Below, piece after piece: positions 35,873 to 44,270 of a DNA stretch of 64,000 nt; position 1 is the stretch's first letter, and each line of letters opens with the position of its first letter. A program made the translations under genes and the position numbers. Where the stretch lies: NCBI RefSeq assembly GCF_021021435.1, contig NZ_JAINWI010000005.1, forward strand, positions 124,001-188,000, read 5' to 3'. This DNA comes from Seohaeicola saemankumensis (GTDB lineage Bacteria; Pseudomonadota; Alphaproteobacteria; Rhodobacterales; Rhodobacteraceae). The notes below the pieces were generated by a model, which was given only the letters and a program-made list of their open reading frames with translations, ran no database searches and was not told where the DNA came from.

Positions 35873-37270
35873 TCACACCCTGTGAAGGTAAAGATCGTAA
35901 TCCACATCCGGTATGGTCCGCGCCACGCGGGCATATTCCGCAGCTTTGACCGCCACAAAGGTGCGGTGCATATCCTTGCCCAAGGCCGATTGCAAAAACG
36001 CAGAATCGCGAGCCGCCACTATTGCCGCGCCCCAGTCACGCGGAATGCTGTCATCCTCCCGAGCAGCGTCATAGCCGTTTCCGGTGGTCTGCGGACCGGG
36101 ATCAAGCCGTGCCTCCAGCCCGTGACGTAGCCCTGCCAGCACGGTTGCGGCCACCAGATAGGGGTTGGCATCCACACCAGCCGGCCGGTGTTCGATCCGG
36201 CGCGCGGCTTTGTCGCCTTCCGGTATCCGCAGCGCGACCGATCGGTTGTTGACACCCCAACTTGTAGAAACTGGCGCATAGCTCCGATTGGCAAAGCGCC
36301 GCCACGAATTGGCATGTGGCGCGAAAACCAGCATCGACTCACCCATCGTGGCGCGCATCCCTCCCAAGGCCTGCAGGATCGCAGGGGACCATGTGCCGTC
36401 TGTCTCCTCGGCAAACAGGTTGCGTCCCTGCGAATCTTGAAGCGATACGTGAAAATGCATGCCCGATCCGGCATGATCCTCGAACGGTTTGGCCATGAAG
36501 CAGGCGGTCACACCATGGGACCGCGCCTGCGCCCGCACAATCCGCTTGAGGCGCATCAGATCATCTGCCGCCTGCATCACATTTTTGCGGTAATGCAGTG
36601 TCAATTCGTATTGTCCCGGTGCATATTCCGAGATCATGGTTTCCGCTTTGATCCCTGCCTTCTCCGCACCTGCATAGATATCCGACATCAGTGGCAGCAT
36701 GCCATGCAACTGGTCGACGGAATACACTTCGGTCCTGTAGTTGGGGCGACCGTCCAGCACGTCTGCGGCAGGTCGCAAGCGGCCATCGCCGTCGCGGTCG
36801 TTGGCTAGCAGGAAAAACTCAAGTTCGAATGCACCTGCCGGAAACAGCCCCTCGGCGGCCATGGCATCGACCTGCGCTTGCAAGGCGTGGCGCGGATCCG
36901 ATGTCATCGGGGCACCTTTGAGCGTATAGAGCGACATCAGCACCTCGCCACGAGGCGGCATCGTGCCATGCAGCGCGCTCAGCGTGCCGGGAACAGGCCA
37001 TGCGCGTAGGTCGCCGTCGCCCTGATCCCAGATCAGTCCGGTCTCATGCACATCCTCGCCGCAGATATCGAGACCCAGAATCGAGATCGGCAAATGGCGT
37101 CCCGATTGGTAGAACGCTAGCAATTCATGCCGCCGGATGATCTTGCCCCGTCCGATCCCGTTTGAATCGTGCAGCACGATATCGAAAGCCTCGATTTCGG
37201 GATGGGCTTGCAGAAAGGCCTCGGCCTCGGCGATGGTCGCGCCTGACGGGCTTGCGGTGCTGTTTGTCAT
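35873..37270 (-). CDS. glutamine synthetase family protein (gamma-glutamylamine synthetase-like)
   Basis: A 465-residue glutamine synthetase-fold ligase. Residues typical of the fold include LEFFLLAND, MISEYAPGQYELTLHYR, GSGMHFHVSLQD and the nucleotide-site region NRSYAPVSTSWGVNNRSVALRIP. The N-terminus HDSNGIGRGKIIRRHEL resembles PuuA/GlnT-type enzymes that couple glutamate to putrescine, ethanolamine or other amines. It lacks the longer form and Tyr-adenylylation context of GlnA. It starts one base after the stop of a class III aminotransferase, so the two form an operon for amine or polyamine catabolism. The amine substrate is unknown. Confidence 0.88.
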   Translation of the reverse strand: MTNSTASPSGATIAEAEAFLQAHPEIEAFDIVLHDSNGIGRGKIIRRHELLAFYQSGRHLPISILGLDICGEDVHETGLIWDQGDGDLRAWPVPGTLSALHGTMPPRGEVLMSLYTLKGAPMTSDPRHALQAQVDAMAAEGLFPAGAFELEFFLLANDRDGDGRLRPAADVLDGRPNYRTEVYSVDQLHGMLPLMSDIYAGAEKAGIKAETMISEYAPGQYELTLHYRKNVMQAADDLMRLKRIVRAQARSHGVTACFMAKPFEDHAGSGMHFHVSLQDSQGRNLFAEETDGTWSPAILQALGGMRATMGESMLVFAPHANSWRRFANRSYAPVSTSWGVNNRSVALRIPEGDKAARRIEHRPAGVDANPYLVAATVLAGLRHGLEARLDPGPQTTGNGYDAAREDDSIPRDWGAAIVAARDSAFLQSALGKDMHRTFVAVKAAEYARVARTIPDVDYDLYLHRV

Positions 37271-37271
37271 A

Positions 37272-38672
37272 TCAGTCCTCGTCTGGCCCGAAGAGCAGGG
37301 CAAGCGTGTCGTCAAAGGCAGCAATCAGCCTGTCTATCTGTTTCGGAGTGGTGACAGGGCTGACTAGCATCATGTTGTGAAAGGGCGCGATCAGGCAACC
37401 GCGGTTCAGCAGGCAGGTATGGATCACTCCTTCCAGCACAGGCTGATGCGCGGCTTCGGCTTCGGTTCCGTTCCTTAAGGGGCCGGGGGCGCAGATGAAC
37501 TCGACTCGTGCACCAACGCGCACCACATGCCAAGGGGCTTCGTGCCGCGCGATGGCGGCGGATAGCCCTGCTTCAAGCCGCGCGGCACCTGTTTCCATAT
37601 GGGCATAGGCATCGGGTGTCATGACCTCGGCCAAGGTTGCGCGCAGGCAGGCGAATTGCATCGGATTGGCGGACAGGGTTGTGCCCATGCCGGAATGGCC
37701 CGCCGCTCTTGTGGTATTATAAGCGGCAAAGCGGTCCGCCACGTCTATGCGCAGCCCCCAGATCGCCGTGGGCATCCCGCCTGCAACGCATTTGCCCGCA
37801 ACAAAGATATCGGGGTCAAGCCCGTGAACCGCCATGTAGCCGCCCAGCCCGCTGGAAATCGTATGTGTCTCGTCGATGATCAACAACGCGCCGTAATCGC
37901 GCGACAAGGCGCGCAACCCGTCGTGAAAACCGGCAACGGGCATGACCATGCAGGAATTGGTCATGACAGGTTCCGTCAGTATCGCCGCGATTTCGCCCGT
38001 GGCTAAGGCGGCCTTGACGCCAGCCAGATCGTTGAACTCGACGGCGACGGCGGTTTGCGTCAGGTCTGCGACCTGTCCGGTCAGGCCGGGGCGCGGGACA
38101 GTCCGGCCGTCATGCAGGGCCACCATCGCCTCGTCCACGGTGCCGTGATAGCAGCCGTTGAACACAAGCACCTTGGGTCGGCCTGTGACAGCACGCGCTA
38201 CACGCAGGGCGAAACGGTTGGCATCGGTGGCGGTGGTGGCAATTTGCCAGCGGAAATCGCCGAAACGCTCTGTCAACAGATGGCCTGCTTCCAATGCGGT
38301 CTCGGTCGGCAGCATATAGGTTAGCCCCTGGTGGGCCTGTTTGCGGATCGCCTTGGCAACGGGGGCAGGCGAATGGCCGAACATCGACCCTGTATCGCCA
38401 AGACAGAAATCGTCGATACGGTGTCCGTCCAGATCGGTCAGCAGCGCCTTGCGAGCCTTGGCCACAAGCATCGGAAAGGGCATTGGCCAGTCTTTCATCC
38501 AGTGCATCGGCACACCGTCCAGCCAAGACTGCGCACCGTGCGACAAGGCCGCACGCGTGGCAGGGCGCACATCGGCAAACCTTGCGCCTTCGCGCAAGGC
38601 AAGCGCCCGCAGCCTTTGACTGGATACGCCTGCAATCACGTCCGTGTCGCGGGTCACATCACTGTCCTTCAT
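37272..38672 (-). CDS. class III aminotransferase
   Basis: A 466-residue PLP-dependent class III aminotransferase, near the glutamate-1-semialdehyde aminomutase / diamine transaminase group. Seen: FCLGDTGSMFGHSPAPV near the N-terminus, VLVFNGCYHGTVDEAM, the PLP Asp in LLIIDETHTISSG, and the Schiff-base Lys in FVAGKCVAGGMPTAIWG. It is the first gene of a two-gene operon with the glutamine synthetase-like enzyme, suggesting amine degradation (amine transamination plus gamma-glutamylation). Two perfect 11-bp direct repeats lie just upstream. It is divergent from a LysR gene that may control it. Confidence 0.9.
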   Translation of the reverse strand: MKDSDVTRDTDVIAGVSSQRLRALALREGARFADVRPATRAALSHGAQSWLDGVPMHWMKDWPMPFPMLVAKARKALLTDLDGHRIDDFCLGDTGSMFGHSPAPVAKAIRKQAHQGLTYMLPTETALEAGHLLTERFGDFRWQIATTATDANRFALRVARAVTGRPKVLVFNGCYHGTVDEAMVALHDGRTVPRPGLTGQVADLTQTAVAVEFNDLAGVKAALATGEIAAILTEPVMTNSCMVMPVAGFHDGLRALSRDYGALLIIDETHTISSGLGGYMAVHGLDPDIFVAGKCVAGGMPTAIWGLRIDVADRFAAYNTTRAAGHSGMGTTLSANPMQFACLRATLAEVMTPDAYAHMETGAARLEAGLSAAIARHEAPWHVVRVGARVEFICAPGPLRNGTEAEAAHQPVLEGVIHTCLLNRGCLIAPFHNMMLVSPVTTPKQIDRLIAAFDDTLALLFGPDED

Positions 38673-38695
38673 AGCCGTTCCCCGTTTTGGGACTG

Positions 38696-38727
38696 TTTCA
38701 TCCGCTATCCATATATTTTCATCCGCT
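38696..38727. promoter_or_regulatory. 11-bp direct repeats upstream of the aminotransferase operon
   Basis: TTTCATCCGCT occurs perfectly twice, at 38696-38706 and 38717-38727, 21 bp apart (two helical turns), 24-55 bp upstream of the aminotransferase start. Such phasing fits two regulator subunits bound on one DNA face. The 349-bp gap 38673-39021 also contains TTGAT-N13-ATCAA (38757-38779) but no gene that I can support. The divergent LysR is the obvious candidate, although unidentified factors are possible. Confidence 0.5.
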
Positions 38728-39021
38728 CAAATGGGAACACAATTGCACCTGGCACGTTGATATCCCCCAAGCACATCAATATTTTTTAAGATAGTACGTT
38801 TTAATTCAACGCTTTAAGAGGGTCTGCGGCTTTCGGGCAGGCGGCAGGAAGCTGGCGGGAACTGCGGATTTGTCCCGCGAATTGCAGCTCTGACAGCCTC
38901 AAACCCTGTTTCCATGCCATTAACGATCCCCGACAATACCCCGATATTGTCCGTAGCCTGCCCCAGTCGTGCCCGATTTCGCCGCGATATCGGAAACAAC
39001 GCAATGAGAAGGGTGTCACGC

Positions 39022-39927
39022 ATGGACCGTCTGACTGAAATGGAGGCTTTTGCCACTGTCGTGGACCAGGGTGGCTTCACCGATGCCGCCAAGAAAATGG
39101 GTATCTCCAAGTCCGCTGTGTCAAAGCATGTCTCAAGCCTTGAGGCCCGCCTTGGGGCGCGGCTTCTGAACCGGACAACACGGCGTGTCAGCCCGACCGA
39201 GATCGGTCTGGCCTATTACGATCGGGCCCGCCGCGTCTTGAATGATGCCGGTGAAGCGGATGCCTTGGTGACTTCGATGCAATCGGCCCCGTCCGGCCTG
39301 TTGCGGATCTCGGTTGCGACGGATTTCGGGGTTAACCACCTGTCTCCGGTGCTAGGGGATTTCCTGTCGGAATTTCCGGATATTACCGTCAACATGGTGC
39401 TGAACAACCGCTACGTGGAACTGATCAGCGAAGGTTTCGATATGGCCGTGCGGATCGGCGAACTGGAAGACAGCACGCTGCGCGCCCGCAAACTGACCGA
39501 AACCACCAAGCGCATGATCGCGAGCCCGGCCTATTTCGAGAAATACGGTCGTCCGCAGAAGATCGACGATCTGAATGATCACAAGCTGCTGCACTATTCC
39601 AACCAGTCAAACGGAAATGTTTGGAAACTGACCGCGCCTTCGGGCGAAAAGCGGCAGGTCCGTACCGCCGGCTGGCTCAGCGTGAATGACGGACAATCCC
39701 TGCTTAACGCCTGTGTAGCTGGGCTTGGTATCGCCTATCTGCCCAGCTTTCTTTATGCCGATGTCATGGCCAAGGGTCTGGTCGAGGATGCGATCCCCGA
39801 TCTGCCGGTGGAAACCCAAGGCATCTATGCGGTCTATCCGCCGGGCCGGTTCACCCAGCCCAAGGTCCGCGCTTTCATTGACTTTCTGGTCCACGCATTT
39901 GCCGATAAAGGCCCGACTGAATGGTAG
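39022..39927 (+). CDS. LysR family transcriptional regulator
   Basis: A 301-residue LysR-type regulator. The N-terminal helix-turn-helix is MEAFATVVDQGGFTDAAKKMGISKSAVSKHVSSLEARLG, followed by the effector-binding domain (LRISVATDFGVNHLSPVLGDFLSEFPDI and CVAGLGIAYLPSFL). It belongs to the CrgA/DsdC-like large group. The ATG at 39022 has AAGGGT eight bases upstream; in-frame ATGs at 39004 and 38914 are less likely. It is divergent from the aminotransferase-glutamine synthetase operon, its probable target. Confidence 0.9.
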   Translation: MDRLTEMEAFATVVDQGGFTDAAKKMGISKSAVSKHVSSLEARLGARLLNRTTRRVSPTEIGLAYYDRARRVLNDAGEADALVTSMQSAPSGLLRISVATDFGVNHLSPVLGDFLSEFPDITVNMVLNNRYVELISEGFDMAVRIGELEDSTLRARKLTETTKRMIASPAYFEKYGRPQKIDDLNDHKLLHYSNQSNGNVWKLTAPSGEKRQVRTAGWLSVNDGQSLLNACVAGLGIAYLPSFLYADVMAKGLVEDAIPDLPVETQGIYAVYPPGRFTQPKVRAFIDFLVHAFADKGPTEW

Positions 39928-39950
39928 AGGTATGACACCCGCATCGTGAC

Positions 39951-39980
39951 AAACCCGCCCGTGCCCTCGGTGCGGGTTTT
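39951..39980. terminator. bidirectional intrinsic terminator
   Basis: The stem AAACCCGC / GCGGGTTT encloses a 13-base loop and is flanked by an A-run on one side and a T-run on the other. It sits between the convergent stops of two LysR genes (39927 and 39982), so it can end both transcripts. Confidence 0.85.
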
Positions 39981-39981
39981 G

Positions 39982-40845
39982 TTACTTGTAGGGGGCAATT
40001 GCCATGAAATGGGCGCGCAGCAACGTGACAAGCCGCCGTTGCAACGGGCGGTGGCGCTGGCGCAGGGGTAATGCGGCGAAGACGGATTGCTGGATACGCG
40101 GTGCACCTGTGACAGCATGGGCTTGTCCTGCCTCGATCAAGGACTGCGCCGTATCCTCCAGAACATACCCCGCCCCGTCGAGGGTCAGGATCAGGCCTGT
40201 GACGGTCGCGTTCTGCCCGCTTGAGACCGGGGCCGCTGTCAGATGCGGCAGAAGACCTGAATGGGCAGCGCTGAATGCGGGCGAGATGTTGGCGCGGACA
40301 TAGCGATCAGGTTTTAACTGGGCAAGCGAGGTCGCAGAGGTTGCAACCATGCGGTAGCCCAGTTCTCCTATTGTCTCGAAATGGATGTCGGGTTGCGGCT
40401 TGGGCGTGAACAATAAAGCCAGATCCAGTGCCCCGCTGACAAGATCGGCGCACATCTGGGCTGAATAATCGGCTTCGATATAAAATGCCGCCTCAGGCAG
40501 GGCGGCGCGAAACTGGCGCATCCAGCCACCGATATGGTGATCGGTCAGGTCACGCTGCAATCCGATCCTGAGAGTCATCGCACTGTTGCCAGATCCTGCG
40601 GTATCTTGCAGCGCCTCGGCCCAGCCCTGACGCAAGGCGCGGGCATGCGGTTCGAACCTGAGGCCCTCGGTTGTCAGGCCGGTCCCTGCACGCGAGCGGT
40701 GGAACAGTCGACAGCCCAAGGCGCCTTCAAGGGCGCGCACGCGCCCCGACACGGTGGATTGGGTCACGCCAAGCCGGTCTGCTGTGCGGTTGAAGCTGCG
40801 TGTCTCGCAAAGGTCGAGAAAGGTTTCCAGAAGTTCGGTTTGCAT
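39982..40845 (-). CDS. LysR family transcriptional regulator
   Basis: A 287-residue LysR-type regulator with helix-turn-helix TELLETFLDLCETRSFNRTADRLGVTQSTVSGRVRALEGALG and a substrate-binding-like domain that includes LDLALLFTPKPQPDIHFETIGELGYRMVA. The ATG at 40845 follows TAGGTG; an in-frame start at 40905 lies inside the operator region. It is divergent from the flavoprotein/MttB operon beginning at 40955, which it very likely controls through the CGATTA repeats at 40855-40886. Confidence 0.9.
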   Translation of the reverse strand: MQTELLETFLDLCETRSFNRTADRLGVTQSTVSGRVRALEGALGCRLFHRSRAGTGLTTEGLRFEPHARALRQGWAEALQDTAGSGNSAMTLRIGLQRDLTDHHIGGWMRQFRAALPEAAFYIEADYSAQMCADLVSGALDLALLFTPKPQPDIHFETIGELGYRMVATSATSLAQLKPDRYVRANISPAFSAAHSGLLPHLTAAPVSSGQNATVTGLILTLDGAGYVLEDTAQSLIEAGQAHAVTGAPRIQQSVFAALPLRQRHRPLQRRLVTLLRAHFMAIAPYK

Positions 40846-40854
40846 CGCATCACC

Positions 40855-40886
40855 TAATCGATTTTTCCGATTAATAAACCCGATTA
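40855..40886. promoter_or_regulatory. candidate LysR operator between the regulator and the demethylation operon
   Basis: TAATCG-N7-CGATTA (40855-40873) is a perfect inverted repeat containing a T-N11-A LysR box; a further CGATTA half-site follows at 40881-40886. The array lies 10 bp upstream of the lysR start and about 70 bp upstream of the divergent flavoprotein gene, as expected for a LysR recognition plus activation site. Confidence 0.6.
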
Positions 40887-40954
40887 ATCTGCATTGATAG
40901 AGCACTCGACCCGTCGGATAGTCGGCTCAGTTGCGACAGAGTGCAGGAAGTGGC

Positions 40955-43381
40955 ATGGCAGAGTTTCCGACACAGGCAAGGGTGGTCATTATCGGTGGCG
41001 GCGTGGTCGGGGCTTCGGCGCTTTATCATCTGGCATTGGCCGGATGGACCGACTGTCTGTTATTGGAACGCAACGAGTTGACGGCAGGCTCGACCTGGCA
41101 TGCGGCGGGCAATGTGCCGACCTTTTCCTCAAGCTGGTCTATCATGAACATGCAGCGCTATTCGGCAGACCTTTACAGGCGCCTGGCGGCCGAGGTCGAT
41201 TATCCGATGAACTACCATGTTAGCGGATCGCTGCGCCTTGGCCATTCCCGAGAACGGATGCAGGAATTCGCCCGCGTCGTCGGCATGGGCCGCTATCAGG
41301 GGATGGATCTGGAACTACTGGGACCGGACGAGATGCGCGGGCGCTATCCCTTCCTTGAAACCCATGATCTGCAAGGTGCTTTGTATGATCCTAATGATGG
41401 CGACATCGACCCCGCCCAACTGACTCAGGCGCTGGCGAAAGGCGCGCGGCAGATGGGCGCGCGGATCGAACGTTTCTGCCCTGTCACCGCCGTGCGGCGC
41501 GAGGGCGACGAATGGGTAATCGTGACGCCAAAAGGCGAGGTGCGCTGCGAAAAGGTTGTGAACGCCGCCGGTTACTATGCCCGCGAGGTGGGCGCGATGT
41601 TCGGCCGCGAGGTGCCGATGATGGTGATGAGCCATCAATATCTGCTTTTCGATACCATACCCGAACTGGCCGAATGGTCCGCCACGACAGGGGGCAAACT
41701 GCCCCTGCTACGCGATGTCGACAGCAGCTACTACCTGCGTCAGGAAAAGCACGGCTTCAACCTTGGCCCCTACGAGGCCAACTGCCGCGCCCATTGGATC
41801 ACTCCCGATGATCCTATGCCGGACGATTTCAGCTTCCAGCTTTTCCCCGACGATCTGGAGCGGCTAGAATGGCACATCGGCGACGCCATGGCCCGTGTGC
41901 CCCTGCTGGAAAAGGCCAATCTGCAAAAAGGCATCAATGGCCCGATCCCCTATACTCCTGATGGCAACCCGCTGATCGGCCCTATGCCCGGCCTGCCCAA
42001 CGCGTTCGAGGCTTGCGTGTTCACCTTCGGCATCTGTCAGGGTGGCGGTGCGGGCAAGGTGCTGGCCGAATGGGTCACGGAAGGCGGCACAGAATGGGAT
42101 ATGTGGTCCTGTGACCCACGCCGTTTTACCGGCTTCGAGGATCGTGATTACTGCATCGCCAAGGGGATGGAGGTTTACGGCCACGAATACGGTATGCACT
42201 TCCCGCATGCACGCTGGCCCGCTGGCGCTGATCAAAAGCTGTCGGCGCTGCATTCCCGTCTGAAAGACGCAGGCGCGCAATTCGGTGCCTATAATGGCTG
42301 GGAGCGCGCGAACTGGTTCGCGCAGGCGGGCGACGATACAAGCTGGAAAGGCAGCCAGACTTGGGACCGCGCTGGCCCTTGGGCTATACGCGTCGCCGAG
42401 GAATGTGCCGCAGTGCGCGATAGCTGCGGCGTGATCGCGATTTCAGGCTTCACTCGTCTTTCTGTCGAAGGCAGCGGCGCGCAAGCCTTTGTGGACAGCC
42501 TCACAGCCTCGCGTATTCCGAATCAAGGGCGGATCGGGCTGGCCTATTTCGCGGATGCCGAAGGCCGGATCGTCACGGAAATGTCGGTGATTCCGCGTGG
42601 CCCTGATTGCACATGGTTGATTACCGCAGGTGTGGCGCAACGGCATGATGGTGAATTGCTGTCGCGGCAGGTCCCGCAGGGAATCACAGTGCATGACCGG
42701 TCTGACAAATACGATTGCCTGCTGGTCACTGGTCCGCAGGCGCGCAGTATCCTGCAACCGCTGACCAACGCCGACCTTTCATTGCCGTGGTTGTCGGTGC
42801 AATCCGCGAAGGTTTGCGGGGCGGACTGCATCCTGATCCGCGTATCTTTCGCGGGCGAGCTGGGTTGGGAGGTGCACTGCACGCCGCAAGATGCGCCTGC
42901 AATCTGGGATGCGTTAACGGGTGCTGGGGCTAAACCCTTCGGCATGTTCGCGCTGAACGCGCTCAGGATCGAAAAGGGCTATCGCGCTTGGAAGGGGGAC
43001 CTTTCGACCGACTACACCCTGCTGCAAGGCGGGCTGGAGCGGTTTATCGACTGGACCAAGGAATTCCCAGGCAAGGCCGCTTTGATGGCGGAAAAGCAGG
43101 CAGGCGTGAGCAAGCGATTCGTCACCCTGACGGTCGCTGCCGGCGATCAGGACGCGCCCTACATGTCGACGCTCTGGCATGACGGGCAGATCGTGGGTGA
43201 GACCACGAGCAGCGCATGGGGCACCCGCGTGGGCGCATCTGTCGCCCTTGGAATGGTGCGATCTGATCTGGCACAAGCAGGAACGACGCTGGAGGTCGAG
43301 ATTTTCGGTCAGCGTTTTGTTGCAACAGTGCAGCCGAACGGCCCGCTTTGGGATCCGGCGAATGAAAGGATCACGGCGTGA
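40955..43381 (+). CDS. dimethylglycine/sarcosine dehydrogenase-like flavoprotein, copy 1
   Basis: An 808-residue two-domain enzyme. The N-terminal FAD oxidase domain begins with the dinucleotide motif VVIIGGGVVGASALYHLALAGW and contains GSTWHAAGN, the His of which carries covalent FAD in dimethylglycine dehydrogenase. The C-terminal half is a GcvT-type folate-binding domain (AISGFTRLSVEG, TWLITAGVAQRHD, RVSFAGELGWEVHC, ALNALRIEKGYRAWKGDL). Such proteins demethylate N-methyl glycine derivatives and pass the carbon to tetrahydrofolate. ATG 40955 follows AGGAAG. First gene of a five-gene coupled operon. The precise substrate is unknown. Confidence 0.92.
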   Translation: MAEFPTQARVVIIGGGVVGASALYHLALAGWTDCLLLERNELTAGSTWHAAGNVPTFSSSWSIMNMQRYSADLYRRLAAEVDYPMNYHVSGSLRLGHSRERMQEFARVVGMGRYQGMDLELLGPDEMRGRYPFLETHDLQGALYDPNDGDIDPAQLTQALAKGARQMGARIERFCPVTAVRREGDEWVIVTPKGEVRCEKVVNAAGYYAREVGAMFGREVPMMVMSHQYLLFDTIPELAEWSATTGGKLPLLRDVDSSYYLRQEKHGFNLGPYEANCRAHWITPDDPMPDDFSFQLFPDDLERLEWHIGDAMARVPLLEKANLQKGINGPIPYTPDGNPLIGPMPGLPNAFEACVFTFGICQGGGAGKVLAEWVTEGGTEWDMWSCDPRRFTGFEDRDYCIAKGMEVYGHEYGMHFPHARWPAGADQKLSALHSRLKDAGAQFGAYNGWERANWFAQAGDDTSWKGSQTWDRAGPWAIRVAEECAAVRDSCGVIAISGFTRLSVEGSGAQAFVDSLTASRIPNQGRIGLAYFADAEGRIVTEMSVIPRGPDCTWLITAGVAQRHDGELLSRQVPQGITVHDRSDKYDCLLVTGPQARSILQPLTNADLSLPWLSVQSAKVCGADCILIRVSFAGELGWEVHCTPQDAPAIWDALTGAGAKPFGMFALNALRIEKGYRAWKGDLSTDYTLLQGGLERFIDWTKEFPGKAALMAEKQAGVSKRFVTLTVAAGDQDAPYMSTLWHDGQIVGETTSSAWGTRVGASVALGMVRSDLAQAGTTLEVEIFGQRFVATVQPNGPLWDPANERITA

Positions 43382-44268
43382 GCAGGATCACCCTACTGGA
43401 TGGTGGCATGGGGCAAGAGTTGGTGCATCGCGCCGGTGACAGGCCAACGCCTTTGTGGTCGACGCAAGTCATGGTGGATCATCCCGGTCTGGTGCGCGCG
43501 GTCCATGACGATTATTTCGCAGCCGGTGCCACCATCGCCACGGTCAACAGCTACGCGCTCCACCTTGACCGGTTGTTGGGCACGCCGCTGGAAGGGCAGC
43601 AGGCATCATTGATCGCCCTGTCTCTGGCCGAGGCGCAGGCCGCGCGGGAAGCCCATGGCGCAGGGCGGATCGCGGGTAGCATCGGCCCGCTGATCGCCAG
43701 CTACCGCCCCGATATCCACCCTGCCCATGATATTGCCGTGCCGCTTTACGCAGAACTGGCGCGGGGTTTGGCAACAGGTTGCCAGTTGTTGATCTGCGAG
43801 ACTGTGGCATCGGTTGACCATGCACGCGCGGCACTGGCAGGGGCGATACTGACCGGTCTGCCCGTCTGGCTGGCGCTGACGGTGGACGATGGCAACGGCA
43901 CGCGTTTACGCTCGGGAGAGGCGATTGCCGACGTGATCGAGGTGGCCCAGCAAGCCGAGGCGGTTCTGGTCAACTGCTCCACACCCGAAGCGATACCGGC
44001 GGCGCTGGATATACTGGCAAAGACCGATAAACCTTTCGGGGCCTATGCCAACGGGTTCACGCGCATCACCGAGGGGTTTCTGCAAGACAAACCCACCGTC
44101 GATACCTTGTCCGCCCGTCAGGATCTGGGGCCCGCGGCCTATGCCGCGCATGCGATGGCTTGGATCGCCCAAGGCGCAACAATCGTCGGCGGCTGCTGCG
44201 AGGTTGGCCCCGCCCATATCTTGGAACTCGCGCACCAACTCCGCGCCGCAGGGCATGAGGTTGTCTGA
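43378..44268 (+). CDS. homocysteine S-methyltransferase family protein
   Basis: A 296-residue zinc-dependent homocysteine methyltransferase-fold protein, the family of MmuM, BHMT and the N-terminal part of MetH. It starts with a GTG whose last bases overlap the stop of the upstream gene. The fold start ITLLDGGMGQELVHR and the zinc cysteines in LVNCSTPEA and IVGGCCEVGP are all visible. A betaine-like methyl donor or a methylated corrinoid/folate partner are both conceivable given the surrounding dehydrogenases and MttB homologue. The next gene starts two bases after its stop. Confidence 0.92.
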   Translation: MSRITLLDGGMGQELVHRAGDRPTPLWSTQVMVDHPGLVRAVHDDYFAAGATIATVNSYALHLDRLLGTPLEGQQASLIALSLAEAQAAREAHGAGRIAGSIGPLIASYRPDIHPAHDIAVPLYAELARGLATGCQLLICETVASVDHARAALAGAILTGLPVWLALTVDDGNGTRLRSGEAIADVIEVAQQAEAVLVNCSTPEAIPAALDILAKTDKPFGAYANGFTRITEGFLQDKPTVDTLSARQDLGPAAYAAHAMAWIAQGATIVGGCCEVGPAHILELAHQLRAAGHEVV

Positions 44269-44270
44269 CA

